From contig NZ_JANADK010000001.1 in assembly GCF_024199795.1 (NCBI RefSeq), positions 7,068,001-7,132,000 on the forward strand: 64,000 nt of DNA. Reading direction: 5' to 3'. Under the pieces are notes generated by a model. The model made no database searches. It was given only the letters and a program-made list of their open reading frames with translations, and had not been told where the DNA came from. The DNA comes from Bradyrhizobium sp. CCGB01 (GTDB lineage Bacteria; Pseudomonadota; Alphaproteobacteria; Rhizobiales; Xanthobacteraceae). Within the stretch, counting starts at the first letter, position 1, and each line of letters opens with the position of its first letter. The position numbers were made by a program, and so were the translations under genes. Shown here piece after piece: positions 23,848 to 34,352 of this stretch.

Positions 23848-25428
23848 CTACTCGGCCGCGTCGTTCATGTAGGATTTCTTAACGTCCTGGGCCTTCGCGT
23901 AGTCAGGCTGGAAGCGGACGCTGGCGTAGTGGGACTTCTGCTCAGCTTCCTGCGCACGCTTCCCTAGTTCCGCCGTGTCGCCGAAGCCGAGGACCTGCCG
24001 CGCCAGCTCGGTCAGCGGTCCATCGACCTGATACTCTGTGCGCTGCATCGTCAGCAAGTTGATGAGATAGAGAGGCGTGCCATTGAACTTCTCGAACATC
24101 TCATGGCGGTTGCCCCACTCGCTCAGGAATCGCTCGCTGATTTGGCGGAAGATCTTGATACGGTCGTAGGCACTGATCTCAGCACCGCGGAGGGCCTCTG
24201 CGAGTTTCGGGCCGATATATGGATCCTCCATCTCGCGCTTCGACGGCTGGATAACAACACCGCGACCGCAGAAATCGATCAGGGTGTTCACCATCTTGGC
24301 CTGGTTCTCGAGATAGTAGGCGCGGCCGAAGTCGATGTAGATATTGTTCGGCTTGAACAGCCCCCCGGGCGTCGCGAATCCCGTCTCTTCAGCGGCGATC
24401 ATGAAGGCCCGACAGGTCTCGCGGAAGCGAATGAGCTCAGCGAGCTGCGCCGCCACGACCGGGTTGGTGCTGGTGCCCAGCGACTGCGTCAAGAGCAGAG
24501 CGAGGCCGACCATCAGTTCGGCATGGACGCAGTGACGGATCTGGGTTTCGAGATGCACCCAGTCGAATTGACGTTGCGGATACCATTTCGCGTGGTCAGG
24601 ATTGCCGACGTGCTGAACCCGGTCCCATGGAATGAGGACGTCATCGAAATAGACCATCGCGTCGAGTTCGTCACCGATGGTGGCCAACGGGCGATCGTAC
24701 GGATCTGCGTCCGGCTGCGCGTTCGACTTGCGGGCCACGACCGAGATGCCCTTGGTAGCGATCGGCACCAGCGCGTAGACAGTCTGCTCCGCGGTCTGGC
24801 CGGGACGCCACAAGTTTCCAATAAGAAGATGATTGACGAACGGAACGGACGTGCCGATCGCCTTCCAGCCGCGGACAAGGATGCCGTCGTCGCGTTCTTC
24901 GATGATCTTCAGCATTGGCGTCTCGGCCATCGCATTGTCACGGCCGCGATCGAACTGGACGTCGAGGAACATGGGCGAGATAGCCAGATCCTGAGACGTC
25001 ACCTCCTCCCACTGACGCTGAATATTTCCGGAGAGATCGCGCTTCTTGCCACTGAAGCGCGAATTGTCCGACCAAGGCTTCTGGTCGTCCACCTGGGTGA
25101 ACATGACCACGTTCATGCCGGCTGGCGGCCGTGTGAAGATGCCGCCCTTGAAGTGACGGCAGAGGAAGTCGCAGTACTGGCGGCGCTTGACTACATCTTC
25201 CTTTGACCGCGGAAGGAACCAGTGCATCGACTGACGCTTGCCACTCTCATCGATGAAGGTCGCGATGTCTTGATGCTTCGGGTCAAGATGAAGATCGTAG
25301 TATTCGGCGATGGCATTCGCATACCCCTTCGTCATGGGATGCGTGGTCACGTCCTCGATTAGCTCACCACCGACGTAGACGCGGCGACCATCTCGTAGAG
25401 ATTGAAGATACTCGGCACCGGTTCTCAT
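23848..25428 (-). CDS. FADH2-dependent phenol monooxygenase, HpaB/TftD family, 526 aa
   Basis: The protein starts M-R-T-G-A-E-Y-L-Q-S-L-R-D-G-R-x-V-Y-V-G-G and has the acyl-CoA-dehydrogenase-like fold markers of 4-hydroxyphenylacetate 3-monooxygenases and chlorophenol monooxygenases: H-P-M-T-K-G-Y, D-E-L-D-A-M-V-Y-F-D-D-V-L-I-P-W-D-R-V, N-P-D-H-A-K-W-Y-P-Q-R-x-F-D-W-V-H and E-M-F-E-K-F-N-G-T-P-L. These enzymes use reduced FAD from a partner reductase, encoded two genes upstream. With hydroxyquinol dioxygenase in the cluster, the likely role is hydroxylation of a phenol or resorcinol to hydroxyquinol; this is inferred. The ATG follows AAGGAG. Confidence 0.9.
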   Translation of the reverse strand: MRTGAEYLQSLRDGRRVYVGGELIEDVTTHPMTKGYANAIAEYYDLHLDPKHQDIATFIDESGKRQSMHWFLPRSKEDVVKRRQYCDFLCRHFKGGIFTRPPAGMNVVMFTQVDDQKPWSDNSRFSGKKRDLSGNIQRQWEEVTSQDLAISPMFLDVQFDRGRDNAMAETPMLKIIEERDDGILVRGWKAIGTSVPFVNHLLIGNLWRPGQTAEQTVYALVPIATKGISVVARKSNAQPDADPYDRPLATIGDELDAMVYFDDVLIPWDRVQHVGNPDHAKWYPQRQFDWVHLETQIRHCVHAELMVGLALLLTQSLGTSTNPVVAAQLAELIRFRETCRAFMIAAEETGFATPGGLFKPNNIYIDFGRAYYLENQAKMVNTLIDFCGRGVVIQPSKREMEDPYIGPKLAEALRGAEISAYDRIKIFRQISERFLSEWGNRHEMFEKFNGTPLYLINLLTMQRTEYQVDGPLTELARQVLGFGDTAELGKRAQEAEQKSHYASVRFQPDYAKAQDVKKSYMNDAAE

Positions 25429-25449
25429 AGCTCACTCCTTCTCATGTTC

Positions 25450-25854
25450 TTAGGAAACTTGCCGCTGGAACGTCGCTGCATCCCAGTAGTCTTCGCTGTG
25501 GCGTATCCGGCCGTCCTCGACTTGAACCAGTTGAACACCACGCAACGAAATGGTCTTGGCTTCAGCCGTGCCGTTCTTCTGCGGAGCGGTCGCGCGCATG
25601 ACGTAGGCGACGGCGACCGTTCCATCCCCTCCCACAATCATGGACTTCACCTCCCATCGGACGTCCGGGAGCCAGCTGAACAGCTTCTGCATGCCCACCG
25701 CGATCTCGGCGGGGCCTTGCTTCGTCTTGAGTTGCGAGACTTCGTCGTGCGTCGCATCATCGCAATAGAGCGCGAGGATCGCGCGGTGATCGTGCCTGCA
25801 GTAGGCGTCGTAGAGCGCGTTGGCGACTTCCTTCGGGGACGACGCGGACGTCAT
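25450..25854 (-). CDS. NTF2/SnoaL-like protein, 134 aa
   Basis: The fold is suggested by the helical start (P-K-E-V-A-N-A-L-Y-D-A-Y-C-R-H-D-H-R-A-I-L-A-L-Y-C-D-D-A) and beta-rich end with V-A-Y-V-M-R-A, G-V-Q-L-V-Q-V-E-D-G-R-I-R-H-S-E-D-Y-W-D, the pattern of SnoaL-like cyclases and isomerases. The ATG at 25854 overlaps the stop of the flavin reductase gene by four bases, so the two are translationally coupled. It may act on a pathway intermediate, which is inferred only from position. The catalytic role is unknown. Confidence 0.8.
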   Translation of the reverse strand: MTSASSPKEVANALYDAYCRHDHRAILALYCDDATHDEVSQLKTKQGPAEIAVGMQKLFSWLPDVRWEVKSMIVGGDGTVAVAYVMRATAPQKNGTAEAKTISLRGVQLVQVEDGRIRHSEDYWDAATFQRQVS

Positions 25855-26408
25855 GCGCGCGCCTCCAGATCGACGCCATGCATGTAGCGCCCCTGTCCGT
25901 AGAGTAACGGCGGACCAGCGGCCGGCGCATGAATGCACTCGATCGCGGCGATGGCGATGCGATGGCTTCCGACCACGAGTTGCTCGACTGCCCGACATTC
26001 GAACACAACCGATGCCTCGCGTAGCCGCGGAACTCCGCTTCCGCCGAAAACGCCGGCCGATAGCAAGACGTGTTCGTCAATGAATTTGTCGACGCTAGGA
26101 CGCGAGCAGAGCTCCGAAAGGTGAAGCTGATCCTGAGTGAGGAGGTTCACCGCGAAGCGCCCGCCCTCCCGGACGTGCGCGGCGGTCACGGTCTTGCTGT
26201 TCAAACAGATCAGGATCGTCGGCGGCTCGGTGCAGACCGAGGTAAACGAATTGATCGTCATCCCCCAGGGTCTAGCGCCATGCCAAGTCGTCACGACGCT
26301 CACGCTTCCGACGAAGTGCCGCATTGCCGCCCGGAATTCGGCCGCATCCGCAGTCGTCTGCGAAGGCGAAACTCCGAGGTCGTTTCCAATTCCCGAGTTG
26401 TTATTCAT
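25851..26408 (-). CDS. Flavin reductase (HpaC-like), 185 aa
   Basis: The flavin-reductase fold is shown by F-R-A-A-M-R-H-F-V-G-S-V-S-V-V-T-T, G-M-T-I-N-S-F-T-S-V-C-T-E-P-P-T-I-L-I-C-L-N, F-A-V-N-L-L and the ending with L-L-Y-G-Q-G-R-Y. This short-chain FMN/FAD reductase supplies reduced flavin to the HpaB-type monooxygenase encoded downstream. It is the first gene of the operon, divergent from the LysR gene at 26705. Confidence 0.9.
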   Translation of the reverse strand: MNNNSGIGNDLGVSPSQTTADAAEFRAAMRHFVGSVSVVTTWHGARPWGMTINSFTSVCTEPPTILICLNSKTVTAAHVREGGRFAVNLLTQDQLHLSELCSRPSVDKFIDEHVLLSAGVFGGSGVPRLREASVVFECRAVEQLVVGSHRIAIAAIECIHAPAAGPPLLYGQGRYMHGVDLEARA

Positions 26409-26704
26409 GGTGCGCCTCGTAGCGACTTATTCGTGTCACAGAAGCTAGGTGGCGCGCCTGGCCGACGTCTAATCGATAATAAGTATTCCAACTATCTGCC
26501 GGATCGATCCATCCGTCTCATGCGCCTTAAGACACCATTCGAGGGACGCCGAAAAGCCGAGAGCCAACACATCGCCGGCAACATCTCGCAACCGCAACAT
26601 GCGAAATGCGGCCGATCGAAATACGGCAAGGACGAGCTCATTCCGATAGTGCACGACGATACAAATTGTTACGGTCCGAGGCTGCATTCACCGGGAGGCC
26701 TGGG
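26409..26704. promoter_or_regulatory. Divergent promoter region of the aromatic operon and its LysR gene
   Basis: This 296-base gap separates the minus-strand flavin-reductase operon from the plus-strand LysR gene and is the expected place for LysR operators. AT-rich sequence at 26470-26495 (AATCGATAATAAGTATTCC) contains T-N11-A-type patterns. No site can be fixed without experiments. Confidence 0.4.
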
Positions 26705-27619
26705 GTGAACCTACGAAGTATTGACCTCAACCTGCTTGTGATACTCGACGCGCTCCTCACGGAGCGCAACGTGAGCCGGGCTGGCGAGCGCATCGGTCTC
26801 AGCCAATCGGCGATGAGCGCGGCTCTCGCGCGACTGCGCGAAGTCTTCCACGACCCATTACTCGTGCGCGTTGGGCGCGATCTGGCTCTAACGCGAAATG
26901 CGGAAGACCTCATCGTCCCGCTGAAAGAATCGCTTAGCAAGGTCGAACATCTCCTGCTGCGTCGTCCTGGATTCGACCCTGCGACCGATGCGCGGACGTT
27001 CTCGATCAGTGCGTCCGACTATGCGGGGTTGGTCCTGCTCACGCCGCTCGTGAGGATGATCTCCAACGAGGCTCCGAACGTGACGATTCATCTACTGCCT
27101 CGTGCTCGCGACGCCGCGCGCGTGCTGCAGACGAACCAGGCGGACATTGTCATCGAGCCGATCGAACTCTTCGGACCGAACGACTATCCGACGGCCTCGC
27201 TGCTAAGCGATCGCTGGCTCTGCGCCGTCGATGCAAATCACCCCGACGTCACAGGCGATATATTGAGCGAGACGCAGTTTCTCGAGCTCCCGCATCTCGT
27301 CTACGGCATCGGAGACGATCGGCAGCTGAACCTCGCCGACCAACATCTTGCCAATGCTGGCGTTCAACGGCGTATTGAGGTGACGGTCGAAAGCTTCCTG
27401 TTGAGCCCATTTCTTATCAAAGGGACGCGGCTCATCAGCCTCGTGCTGGAACGGGCGGCCAGAAGACTGATTGGCACGGTCGATATCAAGCTGCTGGAGT
27501 CCCCAATATCTGTCCCGGACATCCACGAGGCCATGTACTGGCACCCACGCCATACGACCGATCCAGCACACAAGTGGCTAAGAGAGAAGCTGCTTAACGT
27601 CGCGCAGCAACTGGATTGA
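26705..27619 (+). CDS. LysR-family regulator, NodD/NahR-type, 304 aa
   Basis: The N-terminal helix-turn-helix reads L-R-S-I-D-L-N-L-L-V-I-L-D-A-L-L-T-E-R-N-V-S-R-A-G and I-G-L-S-Q-S-A-M-S-A-A-L-A-R-L-R-E, as in NodD/NahR/LinR-like members. The rest is a periplasmic-binding-type effector domain. It is divergent from the flavin reductase-monooxygenase operon and is the likely activator of it, with a pathway aromatic as inducer. GTG at 26705 is chosen because GGGAGG lies eight bases before it and the family starts at this point. Confidence 0.9.
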   Translation: MNLRSIDLNLLVILDALLTERNVSRAGERIGLSQSAMSAALARLREVFHDPLLVRVGRDLALTRNAEDLIVPLKESLSKVEHLLLRRPGFDPATDARTFSISASDYAGLVLLTPLVRMISNEAPNVTIHLLPRARDAARVLQTNQADIVIEPIELFGPNDYPTASLLSDRWLCAVDANHPDVTGDILSETQFLELPHLVYGIGDDRQLNLADQHLANAGVQRRIEVTVESFLLSPFLIKGTRLISLVLERAARRLIGTVDIKLLESPISVPDIHEAMYWHPRHTTDPAHKWLREKLLNVAQQLD

Positions 27620-28230
27620 GCCTCATCCACTCACATTCTGCATCGCGACTGACTTTGCGCGATCTTTTCGGCGAGCGTGCTTCCACCTCGCCAGGCTAAT
27701 GTGATGTCTGTGGGTTATGGTGTGCTCGGAGGGCGTTCGTATTTGTTGCAATTTCAATTGCTTACGAAGGCAGACGAAGAGTTAAGGTGCATTTCACCCT
27801 CAAAAGGACTTTTGGCCATATCACACTTCAGGTACGTCGGAGCTCATCTTTCTCACGACGCGAGCCGGGTTCTGGTCCGGTTCAGCAGGTGCGGAATGGC
27901 GCCCCCGTATGCCAGGCGATTGGGCCGCTTATTCGCTCCCATCAGCACAAGCGTTCAAAACAGGCACTCCAAATTAGCTTAGCGCTACGCGCTGGCGTGA
28001 GGCCGCCTTGGGGGCCTTGAGATAGCCAGCGCTCCGACAAGGGACCCACCAACGGCGAATACGGGTATGGCAAGGGCGGCCGCATGAGGATCCGTCCCGC
28101 CGGGGGCGAACAGCGGGAATTCATCATGCGAACCAGGTGGTTCGGATCGGCGAAGCGTTTGCGCAATGGCGGGGGCCAGTCGTATCCTTAGCATGGAACT
28201 TGCATAAGCTTTGGGCGACATGGACGCCGC
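27620..28230. other. Gene-poor stretch with repeat B and a possible regulator fragment
   Basis: Repeat B lies at 27706-27770. On the minus strand 27985-28221 is open and ends A-L-A-I-P-V-F-A-V-G-G-S-L-V-G-A-L-A-I-S, which resembles the effector-domain end of IclR regulators, but the rest does not match well. I do not call a gene. Confidence 0.4.
27706..27770. repeat. Interspersed repeat, copy B
   Basis: The stretch with GTGGGTTATGGTGTGCTCGG, GGCGTTCGTATTTG and CAATTTCAATTGCTTA parallels repeat A (15775-15830), with scattered differences. It lies inside the catabolic island. Confidence 0.5.
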
Positions 28231-29130
28231 ATGAACCTAATTAGTCTCGACATTCGTATGCTCCGGTCGCTGATCTCGGTTGTCGAGACCGGCAGTATCA
28301 CGGAGACCGCGCGCCGGCTGGGCCGCACCCAGCCAGCCATCACTTTGCAATTGCAACGGCTGGAAGAATTGACCGGCAAGCAGTTGTTCGAACATAGCGG
28401 CCGAAGGCTCACGCTAACAGAGGATGGCTCTACAGTCCTTACCTATGCGAAATCCATCCTGCGGTTGCATGACGAATTGATTTCGCAATTGGCGTCACAG
28501 GAGATCGAGGGCCAGGTTGTGCTTGGCACGCCAGATCTCTATGCCGCTTTCATGTTGCCCTCGATCCTTAGCGTGTTCCGAAAATCGTTTCCGCGCGTCC
28601 AAGTTGAACTCAATTGCGCTCTGTCCACGCCGCTAGTCGGCCTCGTCAAGCGCGGCGATGTTGACATCGCGCTTGTTACTCGCATGAACGACTTCACCGG
28701 CGGCCAAGTGGTGCGACGAGAGCAATTGGTCTGGATGACCGGAGAGCAATCCTCGGCGCATCAGGAACGCCCGATCCCGCTTGCACTGCTTCCGCCCGGG
28801 AACATCTATCGCGATTATGCAATCGACACTTTGGAACGCGCGGGCCTTCGCTGGCGCATCGCCTGCGTTAGCGAGAGTGTCGGCGGACTGCAGGCTGCGG
28901 CCTTCGCGGGCATGGCCGTCACTGTGCTCGGCCGCAGCGCGTTGGTGCCGGCGATGCGCGAGATCGGGCCGAATGAAGGTCTCCCGCCGTTGCCAAAAAT
29001 CGAACTCCTGCTCTACAAATCAAGCGTCGCTACTTCGACGGCGGCGACCGCGCTGCACGACTATCTGGCACACTATCTGCGCCTCGACGAAGAACTCAGC
29101 GGCCGCGGCCTACCAATTGAGCTTTCTTAG
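28231..29130 (+). CDS. LysR-family regulator, 299 aa
   Basis: The DNA-binding part reads L-D-I-R-M-L-R-S-L-I-S-V-V-E-T-G-S-I-T-E-T-A-R-R-L-G-R-T-Q-P-A-I-T-L-Q-L-Q-R-L-E, followed by an LTTR substrate-binding domain. The gene converges on the amidase gene, overlapping it by four bases at the stop codons. It probably regulates the ABC-hydroxylase-amidase operon, as an inference from position. Confidence 0.9.
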   Translation: MNLISLDIRMLRSLISVVETGSITETARRLGRTQPAITLQLQRLEELTGKQLFEHSGRRLTLTEDGSTVLTYAKSILRLHDELISQLASQEIEGQVVLGTPDLYAAFMLPSILSVFRKSFPRVQVELNCALSTPLVGLVKRGDVDIALVTRMNDFTGGQVVRREQLVWMTGEQSSAHQERPIPLALLPPGNIYRDYAIDTLERAGLRWRIACVSESVGGLQAAAFAGMAVTVLGRSALVPAMREIGPNEGLPPLPKIELLLYKSSVATSTAATALHDYLAHYLRLDEELSGRGLPIELS

Positions 29131-30626
29131 CGACACACCTCCGTCCGCATGCGTCCCTTCTCGCTCTGAGTTATCCAAGGCCAGAACTTCGCCCATGGCT
29201 GCGTCTGCTCGAACGCGGCGGCAATGCGGAAGATCGTGGGCTCGTCGAGCCAGGGCGCGACGATCTGAAGCCCGATCGGCATGCCGTCGCGATCAAAGCC
29301 GCAGGGCAGCGTCGCCGCGGGAAGACCGGCAAGATTGATCGGCCAGGTGAAGGGTGACCAGCCGAGATGCGGATCGACCGTCTTGCCATCGATGGTGCTA
29401 ACGCCGAGTTGGCCGGCCTCGAACGCGGTGACAGCAACGGTCGGCGTCACCAGCACGTCGACGCGCTCGAACAGTTTGACGAAGGCATTGCGCGCCTGGC
29501 CGCGGCGGTAACTGGCTTCGATGTAGTCCGTGCCGGTGTAGTTGCGGCCGGCGCTGACGACATCGCGATAGTCCGCTTCGGAACTGGCGAGATCGGCGGA
29601 AGTCTTGGTCGCAACCGCGGCCGCCTGTTCGGTGAAGGCGATCGGCTTGAGCGTATGTTCGAGGATGCCGGGGTCGAGACCCGGCCCATCCATGGTGACC
29701 TGCGCACCGCAAGCATCGAGAACGGCGAGAGCCTTGCCAAAGGCCGCGCACACGTCAGGGCTGACGGCGGCATAGCCGAGATCGGCGCTGGCGCCGATGC
29801 GAATGCCGTCCAGGCGGCGTGCGCTCGTATCAAAGCGACGCTTGGACACAGGAAGGCTCGCGGCATCACGCAGATCGTAACCGGCGATGACCTCCAGCGT
29901 CAGCGCGGCGTCTGCAACGGTGCGCGTGATCGGCCCGGTATGGGCGAGCGAGGCCCAGGACGGCGGCGAAAAACCGGGCGAACGCGGCACGAGTCCAAAA
30001 GTCGGCTTCAACCCGAACACGCCGCAGAAGGAGGACGGCACACGGATCGAGCCGACACCGTCGGTGCCGATCGCGATCGGACCGCAGCCGGCGGCTACGC
30101 CTGCCGCTGCGCCACCACTCGATCCGCCGCTGGTGCGGCCCGGATTCCAGGGATTGCGCGTGAGGCCGGTGACGGGGCTATCAGCCGTCAGCTTGTAGCC
30201 GGACTCGCAGGTCGTGGTCTTGCAGGTGATGATCGCACCCGATGCCTTCAGCGACGACACCACGGCGGCATCGGCCTCGGGAACGAAGCTCGTGTTCATC
30301 GGCGAGCCGGCATAGGCCGGCACGCCCGCGACGAAGACGAGGTCCTTGATCGTCACGGGCACGCCGGCGAGCGGCCCCTTGGCCTCGCCCGCGCGCATCT
30401 CTCTGGTGATGCGATCGGCCTCCGCCCTCGCCTGCTCATACATCGGCGTCACCACCGCGTTGCAGGTCTCGCAGGTCGCCTCCAGCGCAGCGATAGTGTC
30501 ATCGACGACATCGCGCGGGGTGAACGCCTTGCGCTTGTAGCCTGCCATGATCTCGGTTGCAGAAAGCGCGCCAAGGCCAGTCGGCGCCGGCGGGAACGCC
30601 GCACGGCCGGAACCATCAGTCATCAT
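29127..30626 (-). CDS. Amidase (amidase signature family), 499 aa
   Basis: The Ser-cisSer-Lys triad is visible: Lys in V-P-V-T-I-K-D-L (about residue 94), the G-R-T-S-G-G-S-S-G-G-A-A-A-G loop with the cis-serine, and the nucleophile in D-G-V-G-S-I-R-V-P (about residue 193). The family hydrolyses amides, and sometimes ring amides or carbamates. It is the last gene of an operon that follows the molybdenum hydroxylase genes, with about 13 bases between. ATG at 30626 or the next one is the likely start. The substrate is unknown. Confidence 0.92.
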   Translation of the reverse strand: MMTDGSGRAAFPPAPTGLGALSATEIMAGYKRKAFTPRDVVDDTIAALEATCETCNAVVTPMYEQARAEADRITREMRAGEAKGPLAGVPVTIKDLVFVAGVPAYAGSPMNTSFVPEADAAVVSSLKASGAIITCKTTTCESGYKLTADSPVTGLTRNPWNPGRTSGGSSGGAAAGVAAGCGPIAIGTDGVGSIRVPSSFCGVFGLKPTFGLVPRSPGFSPPSWASLAHTGPITRTVADAALTLEVIAGYDLRDAASLPVSKRRFDTSARRLDGIRIGASADLGYAAVSPDVCAAFGKALAVLDACGAQVTMDGPGLDPGILEHTLKPIAFTEQAAAVATKTSADLASSEADYRDVVSAGRNYTGTDYIEASYRRGQARNAFVKLFERVDVLVTPTVAVTAFEAGQLGVSTIDGKTVDPHLGWSPFTWPINLAGLPAATLPCGFDRDGMPIGLQIVAPWLDEPTIFRIAAAFEQTQPWAKFWPWITQSEKGRMRTEVCR

Positions 30627-30639
30627 CAACCCTAAGAAG

Positions 30640-31437
30640 TTAGCTGAGCGCCGCGTCGACGGCGCGCTTGGCCATCACCGTGACGAGATGTGCACGGTAA
30701 TCGGCTTCGGCGTGGATATCGGTGGTGAGGCCGTCGGTATCGATCTTGATCGCCGCGATCGCGGATGGATCGAAATTCTCCGACAACGCCGCCTCCATCG
30801 GCGGCACGCGGAATACGCCGGGACCCGCACCGGTTACGGCGACGCGGACACCATCAGCGAATTTCGCGACGAACACGCCGACCAGCGCATAACGCGATGC
30901 CGGCGCCTTGAACTTCGTGTAACCGGCCTTGAGTGGCACGGGAAAGCGGATCGCAGTGATGATCTCGCCCGGCTCGAGCGCGGTCTCGAACAGGCCGAGG
31001 AAGAACTTGTCGGCCGCGATCTCGCGCGCGCTGGTGATGATGGTGGCGCCGAGGCCGAGCACACCGGCGGGATAATCCGCGGCGGGATCGTTGTTGGCGA
31101 CCGAGCCTCCGATGGTGCCACGGTTGCGCACGGCGGGATCGCCGATCATCGAGGCCAGCGCCGCGAGCCCGGGGATTTTCGCCTGCACCAGTTTTGATGC
31201 CGCCACCACCGCATGCGGCGTCATCGCGCCGATGGTGATGGTGACGCCGTCGTCGGTGATGCCCTTGAGGGACCCAAGCTTTGAGAGATCGACCAATGCG
31301 ACCGGGCTCGCCAACCGCTGCTTGATCGTCGGGATCAGCGTCATGCCGCCGGCGACGAGCTTGCTGTCCTCGATCGAGGTCAGGAGCTTGGCCGCATCGG
31401 GAATTTGGTCGGGCTGGTGATAGGCAAATGGCTTCAT
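30640..31437 (-). CDS. Molybdenum hydroxylase FAD subunit (CoxM-like), 265 aa
   Basis: The FAD-binding subunit of xanthine-dehydrogenase-family enzymes is recognised from S-K-L-V-A-G-G-M-T-L-I-P, A-S-M-I-G-D-P-A-V-R-N-R-G-T-I-G-G-S-V-A-N-N-D-P-A-A-D-Y-P and the C-terminal CO_deh_flav_C domain. It passes electrons from the 2Fe-2S subunit. The ATG at 31437 follows GGAGG and lies 11 bases after the large-subunit stop. Confidence 0.92.
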   Translation of the reverse strand: MKPFAYHQPDQIPDAAKLLTSIEDSKLVAGGMTLIPTIKQRLASPVALVDLSKLGSLKGITDDGVTITIGAMTPHAVVAASKLVQAKIPGLAALASMIGDPAVRNRGTIGGSVANNDPAADYPAGVLGLGATIITSAREIAADKFFLGLFETALEPGEIITAIRFPVPLKAGYTKFKAPASRYALVGVFVAKFADGVRVAVTGAGPGVFRVPPMEAALSENFDPSAIAAIKIDTDGLTTDIHAEADYRAHLVTVMAKRAVDAALS

Positions 31438-31448
31438 GGATATCCTCC

Positions 31449-33836
31449 CTATTCCGCAGCGACCGGCAGCGACGCGTTCTGCAGTAGGCGCCAGATCCGG
31501 TTCGGCGTCGCGGGCATGTCGACATGGGTGACGCCAAGATGCGACAACGCGTCGACCACGGCGTTGATCACGGCAGCCGGCGAGCCGATGGTGCCGACCT
31601 CGCCGCAACCCTTCACACCCATCGGCGTGTGCGTGCACAACGTCGAATGGGTCGCGACCTTCATCATCGGCAGATGGTCGGCGCGCGGCATGCAGTAATC
31701 CATCAACGAACCCGACAGCAGCTGGCCGGAGCCTTCGTCATAGACCGCGTTCTCGAACAGCGCTTGGCCGACGCCCTGCACGATGCCGCCATGCAGCTGG
31801 CCCTCGACGATCATGGGGTTGATGACCGTGCCGACATCGTCGACCGCCGTGTAGTTGACCAGCGTCACCGTGCCCGTCTCCGGATCAACCTCGACCTCGG
31901 CGATGTGGCAACCGCCGGGATAGGTGAAATTGACCGGGTCGTAATAGGCCTGCTCTTCCAACCCCGGCTCCAACACTTCGAGCGGATAATTGTGGGGGAC
32001 GTAGGCCGCGCCCGCGATCTCCTCGAAGGTCTTCATGCGGTCGGTGCCGGCAACGGAGAATTTGCCGCTCTCGAACTGGATGTCGACTTCGGCCGCCTCG
32101 AGCAGGTGCGATGCGATCTTCTTACCCTTGGCGATCACCTTGTCGGTCGCCTTGGACAGCGCGGCGCCGCCGACCACGAGCGAGCGGGAGCCATAGGTGC
32201 CCATGCCGAACTGCACGCGGTCGGTATCGCCGAACACGATGTCGACATTCTCGAAGGCGACGCCGAGCTTGTCCGAGACGATCTGCGCAAAGGTGGTCTC
32301 GTGGCCCTGGCCGTGATTGTGGGTGCCGATCATGACCGTCACCTGGCCGGTCGGATGCACCCGCACCGTGGCGCTCTCATAGAGGCCGCCGCGAGCACCG
32401 AGCCGTCCGGCAAAGCGCGAGGGCGCAAGGCCGCAGGCCTCGACATAGGTGGAGTAACCGAGCCCGCGGAATTTTCCTTTGCTGGCCGACGCCGCCTTGC
32501 GAACGCCAAAATTCTTGACGTCGGCGGTGACCAGTGCCCCGTCGAGGCAACCCATGGGATCGCCGGAATCGTACTGCACCAGCACCGGCGTCTGATAGGG
32601 ATAGGCCTCCTTCGGGATCATGTTGCGGCGGCGGATCTCGACGCGGTCGATGCCCATCTCGCTGGCGGCAACGTCGACCATACGCTCCAGCACGAAGGTC
32701 GCCTCGGGTCGGCCCGCACCACGATAGGCGTCGACGGGCACCGTGTTGGTGAAAACGACCTTCACATTGCAATAGATCGCGGGCGTGGTGTAGACGCCGC
32801 CAAGCAGCGGCGCATAGAGATTGGTTGGGATGTTCGGCCCGAAGGTCGAGAGATAGCCGCCCATATTGGCCAGCGTGTTGACGCGGAAGGCGAGGAATTT
32901 TCCGTTTTCGTCGAGCGCCAGCTCCGCCTCGGTGACGTGATCGCGGCCGTGGCGATCGGAGACGTAGCCCTCCGAGCGGCTCGCGACCCATTTCACCGGC
33001 CGATGCACACGCTTGGCGGCCCAGGTAATCACGGCCTCTTCACCGTAGTGGAACTGCTTAACGCCAAAACCGCCGCCGACATCGGGCGCGACGACGCGCA
33101 GCTTGTGCTGTGGAATGTTCAGCACCAGCGCGCCCATCAGGAAGCGGACGACGTGCGGGAACTGGCTGGTGGTCCACAGCGTGAAGCGATCGGTGCCCGG
33201 CTCATATTCCGCGATCGCCGCACGCGGCTCCATCGGGTTGCCGATCAGGCGGTTGTTGACGAGGCTCAGCTTGGCGACATGCGCGGCCTTCTTGAAAGCG
33301 GTCTCGACCGCGGCCTTGTCGCCGAGCTCCCAGTCGCAGCAGATGTTGTTCGGGACGTCGTCGAACAATTGCGGTGCGTCCGGCCTGACGGCTTCGAGCA
33401 CGCCGACCACGGAGGGCAATACCTCGTAATCGATGTTCAGCAGCTCGGCGCCGGCATTGGCCTGCTCCGGCGTCTCGGCGATGACGAAGGCGACCATGTC
33501 GCCGACGAAGCGCACCTTGCCCTGCGCAAGCATCGGGAAAGGCGGCTCCTTCATAGGCACGCCCTTGGCGTCCGAGATGCCCCAACCGCAGGGCAACCCG
33601 CCGAGACCATCGGCCTTGACGTCGTCGCCGGTCAGGACCGCCATCACACCGGGCGAGGCCAGCGCGGCGCTCTTGTCGATACCGCGCAACACCGCATGAC
33701 CATGGGGCGAGCGCACGAACACGCCGGCGGTCATGCCCGGACGTTTGATGTCGGAGACGTAATTGCCGCGGCCGGTGAGGAAGCGCTGGTCTTCCTTGCG
33801 CTTCGGTGCGGCGCCGATTCCGATGACTTCACCCAT
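31449..33836 (-). CDS. Molybdenum hydroxylase large subunit (CoxL form II-like), 795 aa
   Basis: This molybdopterin-binding subunit starts [23 protein letters not shown] and has [18 protein letters not shown], and the catalytic glutamate in G-C-G-E-V-G-T-I-G near the end. The active-site loop reads [10 protein letters not shown], the form II type, and not the A-Y-R-C-S-F-R of true CO dehydrogenase, so the enzyme should hydroxylate an organic (often N-heterocyclic) substrate. ATG at 33836 is two bases after the small-subunit stop; a GTG at 33842 is an alternative. Confidence 0.92.
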   Translation of the reverse strand: MGEVIGIGAAPKRKEDQRFLTGRGNYVSDIKRPGMTAGVFVRSPHGHAVLRGIDKSAALASPGVMAVLTGDDVKADGLGGLPCGWGISDAKGVPMKEPPFPMLAQGKVRFVGDMVAFVIAETPEQANAGAELLNIDYEVLPSVVGVLEAVRPDAPQLFDDVPNNICCDWELGDKAAVETAFKKAAHVAKLSLVNNRLIGNPMEPRAAIAEYEPGTDRFTLWTTSQFPHVVRFLMGALVLNIPQHKLRVVAPDVGGGFGVKQFHYGEEAVITWAAKRVHRPVKWVASRSEGYVSDRHGRDHVTEAELALDENGKFLAFRVNTLANMGGYLSTFGPNIPTNLYAPLLGGVYTTPAIYCNVKVVFTNTVPVDAYRGAGRPEATFVLERMVDVAASEMGIDRVEIRRRNMIPKEAYPYQTPVLVQYDSGDPMGCLDGALVTADVKNFGVRKAASASKGKFRGLGYSTYVEACGLAPSRFAGRLGARGGLYESATVRVHPTGQVTVMIGTHNHGQGHETTFAQIVSDKLGVAFENVDIVFGDTDRVQFGMGTYGSRSLVVGGAALSKATDKVIAKGKKIASHLLEAAEVDIQFESGKFSVAGTDRMKTFEEIAGAAYVPHNYPLEVLEPGLEEQAYYDPVNFTYPGGCHIAEVEVDPETGTVTLVNYTAVDDVGTVINPMIVEGQLHGGIVQGVGQALFENAVYDEGSGQLLSGSLMDYCMPRADHLPMMKVATHSTLCTHTPMGVKGCGEVGTIGSPAAVINAVVDALSHLGVTHVDMPATPNRIWRLLQNASLPVAAE

Positions 33837-33838
33837 TG

Positions 33839-34330
<492 letters not shown>

Positions 34331-34352
34331 ACTCCTGTGCGCGACGGGGTCG

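Noticed and set aside
27985..28221. IclR-type regulator fragment on the minus strand
   Set aside because: Only about 20 residues resemble an IclR effector-domain end, which is too little to call a gene or pseudogene.
29367..30635. Long plus-strand frame opposite the amidase, with similar ones opposite the HpaB-type gene and the RND genes
   Set aside because: Antisense shadows in high-GC DNA, with no ribosome sites or family motifs.
31449..33836. Carbon monoxide dehydrogenase
   Set aside because: The active-site loop is A-Y-R-G-A-G-R and not A-Y-R-C-S-F-R, so this is a form II or general hydroxylase.
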